DNA of 64,000 nt from Myxocyprinus asiaticus (GCF_019703515.2 NC_059393.1:14640501-14704500); one strand, 5' to 3'; positions 19,979 to 33,011 are shown, numbered from the stretch's first letter. Program-made: numbers and translations. The notes: a model not told the origin generated them from the sequence alone.

Positions 19979-20722
19979 CTACAACTTGTCCAAGTAGTTG
20001 CCTAATGCTGGAATTCCTTCTTTGAGCCCCTTGTGTTTACACGTCAGCCACAATCTGGGCAGGCTTGGAGTTGGCATCCATGGGGGTCGCCAGGCAGGAT
20101 CTGCCAATGGTCAAACTCGCACTGTGTGAAGGCCTGGCCAGATGTGTTGGAGCGAAGCTCAGCAGTGAAACCTGCATAATGGAGAAATTAGGATCAACAT
20201 AGAACCAGTTAAAGCAGGAAAACCAAAATGGTTCTTCAACAACACTTACCAAATGACTCATTGACAGGCAAGTAGGCTTTGACAACAAACATGGGTGTTT
20301 CCATAACCTGGAGCTCTTCAAATACAAGCCCATGCTTCCATCATACCACCAACAACTGACTCTGGGCACTGTGGAGACAAGGTTGTGAAATATGGTTATT
20401 ATACTGAATACCAGTCCACAACAACTAGACTTCCATGTTAGACTCCTCGCATACCTAAATTCTTCACCAGGTGAACAGGCTCCAGAAGTCTGGGCCCAGC
20501 TGTCAACTGGCAAGCGTAAAGCACTCTGCGGACTGAGGGAATGATTTGTGACCACCACGATGGATTGTGTCAGTGTGGAGGGTCACATCATGAATGTTAA
20601 AGCGAATACCACGCATGTTCTCCTCGCACAAAACTCCCTAAAAAAATTAGAATCAATCCCTCGACTTCCAAAAATAACAACTTTGGGTTAACAGAAGCAT
20701 ATTATATGCTACTAAATCCTAC

Positions 20723-21076
20723 CTCTTTTGTAGGCCACTGAAACCCAGCCACCACACTGTCCTTGATCTCATTCAAGTATTAGACTCGTTTGGTCACATC
20801 AACCAATATGTTTGGTCCAGTTCCATCTGGGCCGAAGAAACAGATCTTACGAGCTTCTGTTACTTCCCATTCGTACTTGTCAGCAAAGTAATGTTCACGG
20901 GCCTTCATCTCCTGTCTAGCAGTGACTTCACCCTTGTCGATATCTTCAAGAAGACCCTCGGCCAGAGGACAGGCCTTCATGAATAGACGGTTGTGCTTGT
21001 TTGGGGACTTGGAAAGGCACATTTTTTTAGATTCATCACTTACGGTCTCTCTGTAGCATACAACTGGATCCGATTT
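20723..21076 (-). pseudogene. eef2: eef2 pseudogene exon with in-frame TAA
   Basis: Part of the eef2 pseudogene. It encodes '[20 protein letters not shown]' and '[18 protein letters not shown]', then a stop where the family has Gln before 'YLNEIKDSVVAGFQW'. Splice sites are intact. The stop alone would truncate about a quarter of the protein. Confidence 0.88.
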
Positions 21077-22300
21077 CTGTAAAAAATAAACAGCCGTTTT
21101 TCAAAGACTGTATCTAGTATTGTAAAGCAGTACTCAAATTGAGTGCAACAGTCAGGTTCTTGGAGTGAAAATCTGCTTAATCTTTTCCATATGCAAATTT
21201 ACTTTTCAAGAACCATTCAAGACAGACCTGCCGTGAACTCATTGTTAAATCAATGGTATATGCTCCCGCTGAAGCCATCAGTACACCTTATTTTTACTTA
21301 AAATAAAAAAAAATAAATGATATCGTTTAATAGCAGAATTCCTAACAAAAAAAAAAAAAAAAAAAACCCAACATGATCCCAAAGAGAAAGATCCACCAGA
21401 GTTGTGGAAAACAGAATGCTTTTGGAACAGAGAACCAGTTCAGTTTCTGCCCCCCCCCTTTTAAATTAGGAACAGTTTGATTTATGACCATTGGTTTCAT
21501 TAACAGTTCTCGCACATGCAATTTTCCACTGATGTGGGCTGTACACTGTCCAAAAATACTCTGACAGTGTTTCATGCACTGCATTTCAATGGCAGCACTG
21601 CCCCCTACTAAATCTAGGGCATGAATTACGTCCAGTGTATTCTGCTTCCCAAACAAATGACTGAGTCGGTGCTTTCAAGTCTACATCGTGAAACACGCCC
21701 AGTGATGTCCCATTCTCGAACGAATGACTCTGCTCACTTATCAGTCAGTGCGATTACTAAATTAACCTTATACTGATGTACACGTTATGAACGGCAAACT
21801 TAAAATTAAATAAAGAACTGCTTGAGTCTCAGAAGCATGTACTTTGAGTTACTAAATGGTTGTTCGTATGACAATGTGTAGTTAAAGATACACATGATAT
21901 TTTTGTTGTATTCAGTGCAATATAAAATGTCATTTCTTTTTGTTTAGAGTTTTTCTATAATATGGTTAGGATCAACTATTGGATTGCAAACATGCTTTTT
22001 ACAAGGATTGTATTAAATTAGTTTCTGATTTGTTGCATCTGTACTGTAGAAATCTGAAATGATCTCATCAATTGTCAACAGGCTGCTGTGGGCAGTAAAT
22101 GCATTTCATTTCCAAATAATTCTTCCTTGAACGTACTGGAAAAAAAAAAAAGGGAATCATACCGGAATCGTTAAAAGGCTCAGAATCATTACATTCTAGG
22201 GGTGGACAAAAATAGATTTTCCAATGCATCACAATCTTTATTTGAAGGATTTTAAGACCCTGTTTCAGACCTGAACAACAAATTAAAAGGTGTCATTAAA
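21077..22300. other. eef2 pseudogene intron, no gene seen
   Basis: Intronic AT-rich sequence with poly-A/T runs (for example 21,343-21,366) and no recognised family, except short repeat-like stretches around 21,660-21,770. The minus frame at 21,342-21,656 has no family match. Confidence 0.4.
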
Positions 22301-22309
22301 TGGAAAAGC

Positions 22310-22620
22310 AACATGTCGTCATTTTTATTTGTATAGCGACTTTCATAACCCACAGTTTCAAAGCAGATTTACAGAATATCATGCATTAACAGAAAATGAA
22401 ACTGTAATACCTGTAATGTCTTTAGTCATCGTGTAGTTTGATTAAATATGATTGTAGAGTGTATAAAAATGTAATAATTGTATTTAGTACCCCAGTGATC
22501 AAGACTGTGGCAAGGAAAACAAAACTTGGTTAAATGGAGAAAAATAACCTTGGGAGAAACCAGGCTCACTGTGGGGGCCAGTTCCCCTCTGGCTAAACAG
22601 CATGAATATAACGGCAATAT
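22310..22620. repeat. Dispersed fish repeat of unknown class
   Basis: The blocks 'tttatttgtatagcgacttt', 'tcatgcattaacagaaaatg' and 'aataaccttgggagaaacca' followed by 'ggctcactgtgggggccag' are ones I recognise from many fish sequences. It has no clear terminal repeats or tRNA head. The class is unresolved. Confidence 0.45.
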
Positions 22621-22739
22621 TAGTGATGCGACTAAATTTGTAAACTAAGTGCGTCACTGCACCCTTGGCCCCTCCCACTGGTGCTCATTTCTTATCGCAA
22701 ACAGAGAGGGAAAGAGATGGGCCTTGTGTGACCAACTAT

Positions 22740-23577
22740 TCCTAAACACCAAAAGGGACCCACCTGGACTTTTTTGAAGTTTTTTTGTGCATGTAACATG
22801 CATTACACAGACATCTTTATCTCACTGCTTTTAAAAGACGCGGTATCAGTTACAACTCCGAAAAGGAGACCGTTTCGCTTTATTCAGCTGCTCTGTGTCT
22901 TGCACTTCTTGCGCCCATCTGTGCTATTTTTAATTGTTGGTGTATGTAAGCAAGCACTAGCTGGACACCTTTGACCATTTGGATGCATTTCAGGTGATCT
23001 GCGTCATGTTTCCCTGTGCTATGGATTGTGTTTGTGTGGCTAATATCAGCGTCGACTGCTTGTGAACCAGTCATTATACGATTCAAGCTTTACAAAGGAA
23101 CTGTAATTGAAGAATGGAGTAGTTAAAAACACTTGGACTTGACAACAAAACTGTGAGTAAACTGTTTCATTCATGAATATTTCATATGTCATGACTGTTT
23201 GTTTATGGTGCCGAGTGTTAACAGTTGTGCTTGAGTGAAGTTTAAAACATTCAGATGTAATGTGTTGGATGTGCGTTGTGTAAACCCTGAAATTTAGTTT
23301 TATGTTGTGGAGAGCTTGTTTATTCTCTTCAGATTGAGTTTCAAATGTCTGAATTTGAGGGGCTTCACAATGTTAGCCAATCAGAACAGTGGGCATTTAC
23401 ACTGAAGTTTGAAGGAGATGCTGAGGCCAAACCCGTGCATTTGAGACAGAGGGACAGAGACAGGGTGGATCATTTATTATTAAACTACGACAGTTTTGGT
23501 GCAAAAGAATTACTAACATTATCAGTGGACCTCAAGGAAGAGATATATATATTAGCGCATTTCATGACCCCTTTAAT
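22740..23577. repeat. Relative of the AGGGGTCATGACAT MITE
   Basis: The right end 'catttcatgacccctt' and the inner 'agccaatcagaacagtggg' match the element at 18,407-18,913. The 89-residue frame at 23,345-23,614 runs over this end and is therefore repeat-derived. Confidence 0.55.
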
Positions 23578-23840
23578 ACCTTATGTCAATACCAGAACAT
23601 GTACCAATATATAAATACATACAAACCAGAGGTCGACCAGTATTGGAATATGCTTATATGATAATGTTATAATACCAGGGACTCTGTGTGCTTTAGAATG
23701 TGCTACAGTGCTGCATCTTCACTTTGAAGTATGCAGCACATGCATTTATTCTATTCAATCGTAGCCTTTTGCAGTTTAATTTCATATTAGGCTATATCGC
23801 AATTCCTGTTTTCATCTCCAAACTTTAAATGACAATAGGT

Positions 23841-24495
23841 GGGTTTCCATCCAACAATTATGCGCATTTTGAAATTGCGCATAAGAAATCCTAAATGGAA
23901 ACGCTTGATATGCAAGTACGTAATCAAAATTTGCTTAAAATAAAATGCGCTAGGAAGGTGGATTTTCTAGAGTTTTGCATTCGTTAAAATGCGTATTAAG
24001 GTGATGGAAACTGTTCATTCGCAAAACGATTACGTTTTGACCATTCGTGCATGTGTTACGAGAGTGCGATAGCTTTGGTGGGCTAGTCACAAAGGTCTGA
24101 CCTTTGCACACAATTATTTGAACATAGCACTTATCATTCGGAAGTGTTTAATCCACAGCTGGTCGATAAAGTGGGTCCTCACAATTCGCCAGAACAGTTT
24201 TGAGAGTGGGCACTCCCAGTTATGCAGAGGCATCGCAGCTATTTCAGCTCACATTATATCACATATTACACTTATTCTGTGTCTCGTGCATAAATTTAAT
24301 AAAATGAGATACTTGCTCCAATCTTGCAAATAAAACTGTCCCTAAAGCAGGGAGAGGTCATTCAGCTGCTCCATCATGACAAGGCAGCTCCCTCATGATA
24401 ATGCACATTATGTAGTGGATGGAAACACGCAACAATTCGTGTCAAGTCGGATTTTTAGAAATGTGCTTGAATGTGAAACATTTTGGATGGAAACC
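23841..24495. repeat. MITE with GGGTTTCCATCCAA ends
   Basis: The inverted ends are 'gggtttccatccaa' at 23,841 and 'tttggatggaaaccc' at 24,481-24,495. Inner parts are also partly mirrored ('aaatggaaacgc', 'gtggatggaaacacgc'). It is 655 bases long and lies in an eef2 pseudogene intron. Confidence 0.75.
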
Positions 24496-24662
24496 CAGCA
24501 AATTAAGTTATACCATTTTAGATATATTAAAAACATTTTATGACCTTAAATTTAAGAAAAATGAATTTCAAGACTATTTTGCAGCAAAATTTAAATACAT
24601 TGTTTCTGATATTAAGTTAACAATTTGGGGGTAAAAAAAAAATACCAGGAATAACACTTCTA

Positions 24663-25184
<522 letters not shown>

Positions 25185-25242
25185 TTAAAAAAAAAAAAAA
25201 AAAAAAAGCCAAGTTAAAAATCAAATAGGTCAAGTTGGTTTA

Positions 25243-25407
<165 letters not shown>

Positions 25408-26602
25408 TCATGATAGGTGCTTTGGGGGTCACAGTTCTTGATGCCTGAGAAAGCGACATATTTAATTAACCCAACAACTGGCCAAAGATCTACTGTAAAT
25501 TATTGCCTTATATGCTGGGGTACAACATACCCATGGCAGCCTCATCTCCAGGTCCTTCATACAGTAATTCAAAACGGTACTTCTGAGCAGTAACCGGTGA
25601 ATGCAGGTGGATCCAGCGACGCATCACAGCCTTCAGCAGGGGCTTGCCTTCCTTGTCTTCATTATCTAGCTTTACGTCAAGCTTCTCAATCAGTTTGGTA
25701 GTTTCTTCTTTCATGACGGCATCAAACACCTGCAAAGTGGCAAAGGTTAGAACCCCACATATCAATGTGCATTTGGCAGAAGAATCCTGGAAAGCATTTG
25801 AAACGGCCATTTATCAGAATGAAGCTTTTCGTCACAGACAGTCAGGTCAAAGTGAAGAATTAAAGTCATCATTAATGGCTCTAAGCAATTGTACACCATC
25901 AGAAGTTCATTGAGAACACTTAAGCTAAAACTGTCTTAAATTTTATCTGTCTAGTATTACATGTATCTGCTCACTTTGAAGACAGGGTCCAGAATCAGTT
26001 GAGCTAAATTCCTGGGAAGCTTCTTGCCATCAGCAGAGGTGGCAGACTTTCTGAACTTGCCAAAGGCAGGGTCAAAGTACCTGCAAGCAATGGCCATAAA
26101 TGTTACATGAAAGAAACTGCATTATATTCTAGTGCCGTCTGTCAGGTTATCCAGTCTCACCTGTCACCCCAAAGTTTCTTCATATCTTCCACTTTCTTGT
26201 AGCGCTCTGCTTGTCCACGCTGGGCTTCGCCCTTGGCAGCAAACTGAATCACATCTCAGCAAACTGTTTGAGAGTGAAGGCCCATCCGTGCAGTCCAGAT
26301 CAAAAACCAACAGTACCAACGACTGGGTCAATCTAAGAGCAGGATGTAGAGCAATACTCTTTGTGTCAGCAGTTCAAAAGGACCACAATCAAATATCAAA
26401 ATGAAAGGTGACTCATACACCCAAGGACACTACAATAAGAAACCTTATGTAGCTTTAAACACTGGGATGATCCAGACTGTCCCAAAGACTCCATGAAAAC
26501 ATTGCAAAATTAAACAACTCAGAAATTTGAAAAGGTCCTATGACAGAGCCATGAGGCACTCACCATGATGTTGCCCATGGGACCATTCTCATCCTCTTCA
26601 TA

Positions 26603-28143
26603 CAGTTGAACTCAGAAGTTTGCATACACTTAGGTTGAAGTCATTAAAACTAATTTAACCACTCCACAGATTTAATATTAGCAAACTATAGTTTTGGCAA
26701 GTCATTTAGGACATCTACTTTGTGCATGACAAGTAATTTTTCCAACAACTGTTAACAGACAGATTGTTTTTCCCCACAGTTCCAGTGGGTCAGAAGTCTA
26801 CATACACCAAGTTAACTGTGCCTTTGAGCAGATTGGAAAATTCCAGAAAATGATGTCAAGCCTTTAGACAATTAGCTTCTGATAGGAGGTGTACTGAATT
26901 GGAGGTGTACCTGTGGATGTATTTTATGATCTATCTTCAAACTCAGTGCCTCTTTGCTTGACATCATGGGAAAAATCAAAAGAAATCAGCCAAGACCTCA
27001 GAAAATAAAATTGTGGACCTCCACAAGTTATCCTTGGGAGCAATTACCACATTCATCTGTACAAACAATAGTACGCAAGTATAAACACCATGGGACCACA
27101 AAGCCATCATACCACTCAGGAAGGAGACATATTCGGTCTCCTAGAGTTGAACACAGTGTGTCATTAAAACTAAAATCAATCCCAGAACAACAGCAAAGGA
27201 CCTTGTGAAGATGCTGGAGGAAACAGGTAGACAAGTATCTATATCCACAGTAAAATGAGTCCTATAATCGACATAACCTGAAAGGCTGCTCAGCAAAGAA
27301 GAAGCCACTGCTCCAAAACCGGCATAAAAAAAAGCCAGACTACACTTTTGAAAGTGCACATGGGGACAAAGATCTTACTTTTTGGAGAAATGTCCTCTGT
27401 TCTAATTAAAAAATAATTGAACTGTTTGGTCATAATGACCATCGTTATGTTTGGAGGAAAAAGGGTGAGGCTTGCAAGCCGAAGAACACCATCTCAACCA
27501 TGAAGTATGGGGGTGGCAGCATCATGTTGTGGGGGTGCTTTGCTGCAGGAGGTACTGGTACACTTCACAAAATAGATGGTATCATGAGGAATGAAAATTA
27601 TGTGGATATACTGAAGCAACACCTCAAGACATCAGCCAGGAAGTTAAAGCTTGGCCGCAATTGGGTCTTCCAAATGGACAATGACCCCAAGCATACCTCC
27701 AAAGTTGTGGCAAAATGGCTTAAGTACAACAAAGTCAAGGTATTGGAGTGGCCATCACAAAGTCATGACCTCAATCCGTTACAACATTTGTAGGCAGAAC
27801 TGAAAAAGCGTGTGCAAGCAAGGAGGCCTACAAACCTGACTCAGTTACACCAGTTCTGTCAGAAGGAATGGGCCAAAATTCCAGCAACTTATTGTGAGAA
27901 GCTTGTGGAAGGCTACCCAAAATGTTTGACCCAAGTAAAACAATTTTAAAGGCAATGCTACCAAAGTGTATGTAAACTTCTGACCCACTGAGAATGTGAT
28001 GAAAGAAATAAAAGCTGAAAGAAAAATCACTCTCTACTATTACTCTAACATTTCACATTCTTAAAATAAAGTAGTGATCCTAACTGACCTAAGACAGGGA
28101 ATGTTTTCTACAATTAAATATCAGGAACTGTGAAAAACTGAGT
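26603..28143 (+). mobile_element. Sleeping-Beauty-like Tc1 transposon, 3' truncated
   Basis: The left inverted repeat starts 'cagttgaactcagaagtttg' right after TA at 26,601-26,602. The inner direct-repeat-like 'gtatgtaaacttctgaccc' lies at 27,968-27,986, and the non-coding tail runs to 28,143, where it stops before the expected right terminal repeat. Transposase frames 26,954-27,208 and 27,500-27,793 carry 'MGKIKRNQPRPQ', '[14 protein letters not shown]' and 'MDNDPKHTS'. The Glu of the DDE triad is replaced ('LNPLQHL' then a stop). Insertion was inside an eef2 pseudogene exon. Confidence 0.88.
26954..27793 (+). pseudogene. Tc1-like transposase remnant
   Basis: N-terminal helix-turn-helix part in 26,954-27,208 and C-terminal DDE part in 27,500-27,793, separated by stops and shifts. 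The second Asp is kept in 'QMDNDPKHTS'; the conserved Glu is lost and the frame ends at 27,793. It cannot encode an active enzyme. Confidence 0.85.
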
Positions 28144-28479
28144 TTAGCCCACCAGCCAAAATTTACCAGCCAGTCAAATTTCATACGGGCCATATTTTAT
28201 TTGAGCTGATGTTCAGTGCGGACAAATATTTTTGCCTTACAAAGCTCCTTTTTGTATTGTCTAATAAATGCTTTACTTGTTTACCACAATAATGCAATGC
28301 ATTTTAATTATCTGAATTGTTACATTTATAATATACTGTATATTATAATTATTCAATCATTTTATATTTAATTGCAATATGATGGCCTTTCTCAGCAAAT
28401 ATTTATGCTATTAATCAGCATCTCATGTAGTAAGATTAAAAATTGGAATCGGCGGACAGCCCTATCCTTAATATGGTGA

Positions 28480-29702
28480 ATATAGGCTATAAAAAGTTTA
28501 ATTTGTTAAATACTTAACATTAGCATTGTAACAGAGCCAAGTCTCCGTCATTTCAAAATAAGTATTTGAGTCATTTATAGTTAATAGGGATGCAATGATA
28601 CCACTTCTCTCTTCTGATCCGATACTGAGATTTCAGATATCGACCGATCCCGATCCGATAGTGCTTTTTTGCATAATAAGTTTAGAATATTTTTACATAA
28701 TTGTGTGGAACTAATTGGGGGTACTCTGTAATATGTAAAGAAACACAAACCTCTAACTACACATTATTTCAATATAAATGTATAGCTTAAGAAAAACTTC
28801 GTTAACTAGTCTACTGGATTGTGTAGCACCAAAATTAAAAGTAATTCCAGTCCAAGAGTTCAGTAGAAAAGGCAGTTTGTTTTTTAAATTTAAAAAACCT
28901 CTGCCTCTTATTTTGACATTTTGAACTCTCCAGGAAGTCCTGTATGTGTCTGTTTGTAGGCAAGTTCAGTAGTTTAATTCACTCATTCAAATTCTGGTAA
29001 AATGCTCCTCCGGTGCCTTTCTAAATGCATATTATAAGTGAACCAAACTATTGAGCATCTACATCCGAGATGTTGTTCGTGAGTAGCGCTTAAATACTGC
29101 ACACAGCGTGAACGCTAAAAATAGACACGAGTGTGTGTCAACAGAGCAGCACCATTCACTAACGTGCTGGCACTGTGCATACTATATATTTACTTATTAA
29201 ACACGGCCTTTTGTGATTCACAGAGCTAATCGCACATCTTCAAGTGGCTTTGAATAAAATGCACGAGTCATATGGACTACTTTATTGGTGTTTTTATGGT
29301 TCCTTTATTTCATTTTTGGAGCTTGACAGTAATGAACATGACTAACACACAGTATCAGATTTAAATCAGGCTCGTTGGACCGATACCCAATCTGTCTAAA
29401 AACGTCAGTATCGGAGCCAATACCGATCTAGGTATCGGATCGTGCCATCCCTAATAGTTAAGTCCTGTTACGCACCAACTTTCCTTTTTACTGGTTATTA
29501 GTGCGATTTTGGCTGCACAAACTTCATCAGGCATTTTGCTTATTTTTTACTCTTGTAGCAACTATGTCTGCACAAGTCATAAGTAAAGACTAAGAACATT
29601 TTATAACATTCTATTAATCGATTAAAAAAACAAATATTAGCCGATTAATCGGTTATCTGCCTTTTATCGTATCGGCAAAACCCACTATTAGTCGACCTCT
29701 AG
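28480..29702. repeat. Dispersed repeat A, copy 3, split by a hAT MITE
   Basis: The parts 28,480-28,576 ('agagccaagtctccgtcatt') and 29,462-29,702 ('aagtcctgttacgcacc' to 'ttagtcgacctctag') join into the family seen at 8,330 and 9,890. The intervening hAT element is listed separately. Confidence 0.65.
28585..29453. mobile_element. Non-autonomous hAT-type element, 869 bp, with 8-bp target duplication
   Basis: Ends 'tagggatg' and 'catcccta' are inverted copies, followed inward by 'atcgaccgatcccgatccg' and 'taggtatcggatcgtgcc'. The 8 bases 'atagttaa' are present on both sides (28,577-28,584 and 29,454-29,461). An 8-bp duplication is the mark of hAT elements. No transposase is present. Confidence 0.82.
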
Positions 29703-30299
29703 TTCTGAAAACAAGAAAGTGATCTGTGGTGGGTGCTAGTCCTTGGATTGCCCCTTTGTGGTACCAACCCAAATCGTTAATGCTACACAAGACATCTTTT
29801 CGTACTTACCAGATACACAGTCCACCACCACCAGGGCTCCATTGGCGACTCACAGTGCAGCCCTGACCTCCGAGGAGAAGTCAGCGTGCCCAGGGAGTCG
29901 ATCAGGTTGATGAGGAAGCCCAAACCGTCTTTGCACCGCTTAATGAAGGCCAAATCATTGTCAGTGAGCTCGTATTACATGGAGATAGCACTGGGGAGGG
30001 AGATAAAGTCAAGATGTCAATCACCATACTGACCATTTTATTGACAGGGACAGAGAAAGAGGACAGGTCACAGCTCTGAGTTTAAAACTTACGTGGACAT
30101 GCAGGAGCGCTGCATCGCCACTCTCGTGTCTGTGAACCGGGTTTCTACAGCCCGGGCTGAGGCGATGATACCAGCCTTTGATCCGGAGTTGTTTAAAGTG
30201 GACCTGCCATGGCCGACGTGTGCAATCACGGACAGGTTATGGATGTTGGACTTCTTATTCATGATGGAATGGATCTGGTCTACTGTGAAGTTCACCTGA

Positions 30300-31145
30300 G
30301 GAGGTACAAAAAGACATTTGGTTCAGGCCATATTAGTTCAGTTATGGAGCATAATGCCAGAACACCATGACGTACAGTTCAAGCCTGTTTTACAAAGGCT
30401 GCATGATGTCTGTTGAGCCAGTGTTTTGCTGACACCATTGAAACAGACCTTTTTGAGACAACGAATACGGCTGACAAAAGGCTTTGATAAAATCTGGGCA
30501 ACAAATCCAGACAGCAGAATGGGCAGAAGACAACCAATTCATGGCATCAGTTCACAATGCATGTGAAATGATCATGCATTTGTCATGATCAGCTTAGAGC
30601 CTACAATATTATCAGATTTCTCTTTAACAGTAATTGTGGCTATAACATTTTCCAAATGGGCATTAGTTATTCAAAGCTTAATGCCACGTGAGACCAACTA
30701 AACGTGGAACCAGCACCAAATTAAAAAGCAAGCATTAAGTTAATGACTACCAATTATTATTTATGGCTTTCTCATTACATTAAATCCTACTATGCAAGAT
30801 GCAGAACACATTCACAGTGAATTAATTATGCAGACTTAATTTGAAGTCAACTTCGGATGACTTCATCAGAGATGCTTAAAAGTTATTCAGTGAGGTTAAT
30901 TGTTTCATTAAAACTCAATATTAAAAACCACCACTGATGTACTGACACTTAAAAGTAGCAGCATTTGGAAAAAACAAAATGAGGCACTTCTCAAACATAC
31001 ATCAGCACAATACAGTTACCATATCGGCACAGTAATCTCGCCATCTAGTCAAATATAACTAATCCAACCTCTAAAATCGCGATAAAATACCAAAAATGTT
31101 TAGGTTATTAAAGCACAGAGTAGAAATGATCATAATTCGACTTAC
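30300..31145. other. eef2 pseudogene intron 1, no gene seen
   Basis: Unique-looking AT-rich sequence between the putative leader exon and the second exon. No repeat family or frame was recognised. Confidence 0.5.
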
Positions 31146-31215
31146 CAGTTTGACAGATGTTTATGGATTTCGCTGTCTCACAGTTTCACACTTTGCTCCA
31201 GGCAGTGAAGAGAAG
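31146..31215 (-). promoter_or_regulatory. eef2: Putative eef2 leader exon with 5'-TOP tract and lost ATG
   Basis: In eEF2 genes the first exon is leader plus ATG, and the second begins with the Val codon. Here the second exon begins GTG AAC TTC at 30,295. Upstream, a donor 'gtaagt' follows 'aaactg' (CTG at 31,148-31,146), where an ATG would be expected. A pyrimidine start tract 'cttctcttc' at 31,215-31,207 looks like the 5'-TOP motif of translation-machinery mRNAs. A (TA)n run begins 20 bases further upstream. The assignment is by position and motif only. Confidence 0.55.
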
Positions 31216-31231
31216 ATTGACTGCAACAGTC

Positions 31232-31234
<3 letters not shown>

Positions 31235-31317
<83 letters not shown>
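31235..31317. repeat. (TA)n microsatellite, about 40 units
   Basis: An uninterrupted TA run immediately upstream (minus strand) of the presumed eef2 transcription start. The long 'YIYIYI' frames over it are artefacts. Confidence 0.97.
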
Positions 31318-31319
<2 letters not shown>

Positions 31320-31370
31320 CGCGCTACATACGTACCTCTACGTGATGACGTCGGGCCAGAATTAATTTAA

Positions 31371-31740
31371 AGGAATAGTTCTCCAAAAAATGAAAATGAT
31401 CTTAACATATACTCACTTTCATGTCATCCTAGATGTGTATGACTTTCTTTCTTCAGCTGAACACAAATTAAGATTTTAAGAATATTTCAGCTCTGTAGGT
31501 CCATACAATGCAAGTGAATGGTGACCAAAACTTTGAATCTCCAAAAAAAGGACATAAAGGCAGCATAAAAGTAATTCATATGACTCCAGTGGTTAAATCC
31601 ATGTCTTCAGAAGAGATATGATAGTTGTGGATGAGAAACAGATCAATATTTAAGTCCTTTTGTCCTATAAATTCTCCTCCCTGCCTAGTAGGTTGCGGAA
31701 TGTACAAAGAATGTGCATCAAATCGCCAAAAACAAAAGAA
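31371..31740. repeat. Teleost MITE (same family as 1-458), left half
   Basis: It starts 'aaaggaatagttctccaaaa' and follows the window-start copy closely ('gcataaaagtaattcatatg', 'atccatgtcttcagaagaga'). It is followed to about 31,980 by a different repeat-like stretch with 'gaagggcacttcaaaagagg'. Confidence 0.7.
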
Positions 31741-32953
31741 GAGGGCTTTGGAGGGCTGTTTGATGCTCCAAATGGGATAAATCCGCCTCCAAAGGGCACT
31801 TCGAAGGGGGAACGATCGTAGCCGCCACGTTGAAGGGTAGTTCCAAACCGAAGGGCTCATAAATAGCTGCTTGGAAGGGCACTTCAAAAGAGGCATTTCT
31901 GAAGGTTTCAACTGATGGACACTTCATTGCTAAGCAGGCCGGAACCGGACCATACGTCATAAATCTGCAGGTTCCATAAACAAAATCTCAGTGATTTATA
32001 AAGGCTTTTAATTATTATCATGAACTTTTAAAAAACATTTAAATCCATGGCTTTCTGTTTGAAACCGATTAATGCATGTGTTATTTTCCTGTAAATTCGC
32101 TTGATCTGTTATTCTAATAAAGGAGTTGAAATAAAAGAAATATACACAGTGGCATTTTATTTATTATAATAATTGAACTGTACATTTGTATAGGGATTTT
32201 TTTTTTTTTTTTTTGGTTCATATTTTTTTAAATAAATAAAACATTTAAACATGAAGCTCAAATTTCTTCATGAAGTCTAAAAGCTTTAAAGCATTTCGTT
32301 TTCGGTTTGCATTCTGAAAATAGTTAATAGTAAGGCAAAATCATATATAAACATTTCTGATTAATTGCAGGTGATGGTCATTAGCGTCAGCCTTTGTGTG
32401 ACTGCAGCAGCTCTTTTGGCTTGCATAGATGACGCTGAAGTGCGTTCCCAGTGAATGATATTTTTCACTCCGAAGCTCTCACTCTGGAGGGTAAACCCTT
32501 CGAAGGGATCAGGACATAGGGATAAATCCTTCGGAATGGAATGAATCCTAAAAGTGGACTACAGGCAGGGAGAGACCAATGATGTCAGCACTCATGAATA
32601 TATACCGAGCGCACGCGCCGTATATGATGACGTTGGGCCGGAATTAATTAAGAAACTTAATTATATTACGCATAATAAAAATAATACAATGACAGGCAAC
32701 ATTATGTAACTCCAAAAATATAAAAATAAATAATATATATATTTTTTAAAATTAATAAATAAATAACATCTTTACCTGACGCCAAAAACAGACTAACAGT
32801 AGACATACTTTTTCAATTAGTGATTATATTAAAGTTAATTACAAAAAGCCTTGTATGGTAACTGGTGACGACGAGATTATCTGAAAAAGAATAATGATCG
32901 TTGTTATGGGTTTATTAGTGGCCTATGCAATTATGTATACACAACACGTATTT

Positions 32954-32954
<1 letters not shown>

Positions 32955-33007
<53 letters not shown>
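32955..33007. repeat. (TC)n microsatellite
   Basis: About 26 TC units, followed by a short TA run. Confidence 0.97.

Positions 33008-33009
<2 letters not shown>

Positions 33010-33011
<2 letters not shown>

Noticed and set aside
20037..20558. 173-residue minus-strand frame as a gene
   Set aside because: It is an out-of-frame run through three eef2 pseudogene exons and their introns.
23345..23614. 89-residue open frame with normal-looking composition
   Set aside because: It runs over the end of a MITE family also present at 18,407-18,913; it has no splice support or family match.
31096..31345. 'YIYIYI' repeats protein
   Set aside because: Translation of a (TA)n microsatellite.
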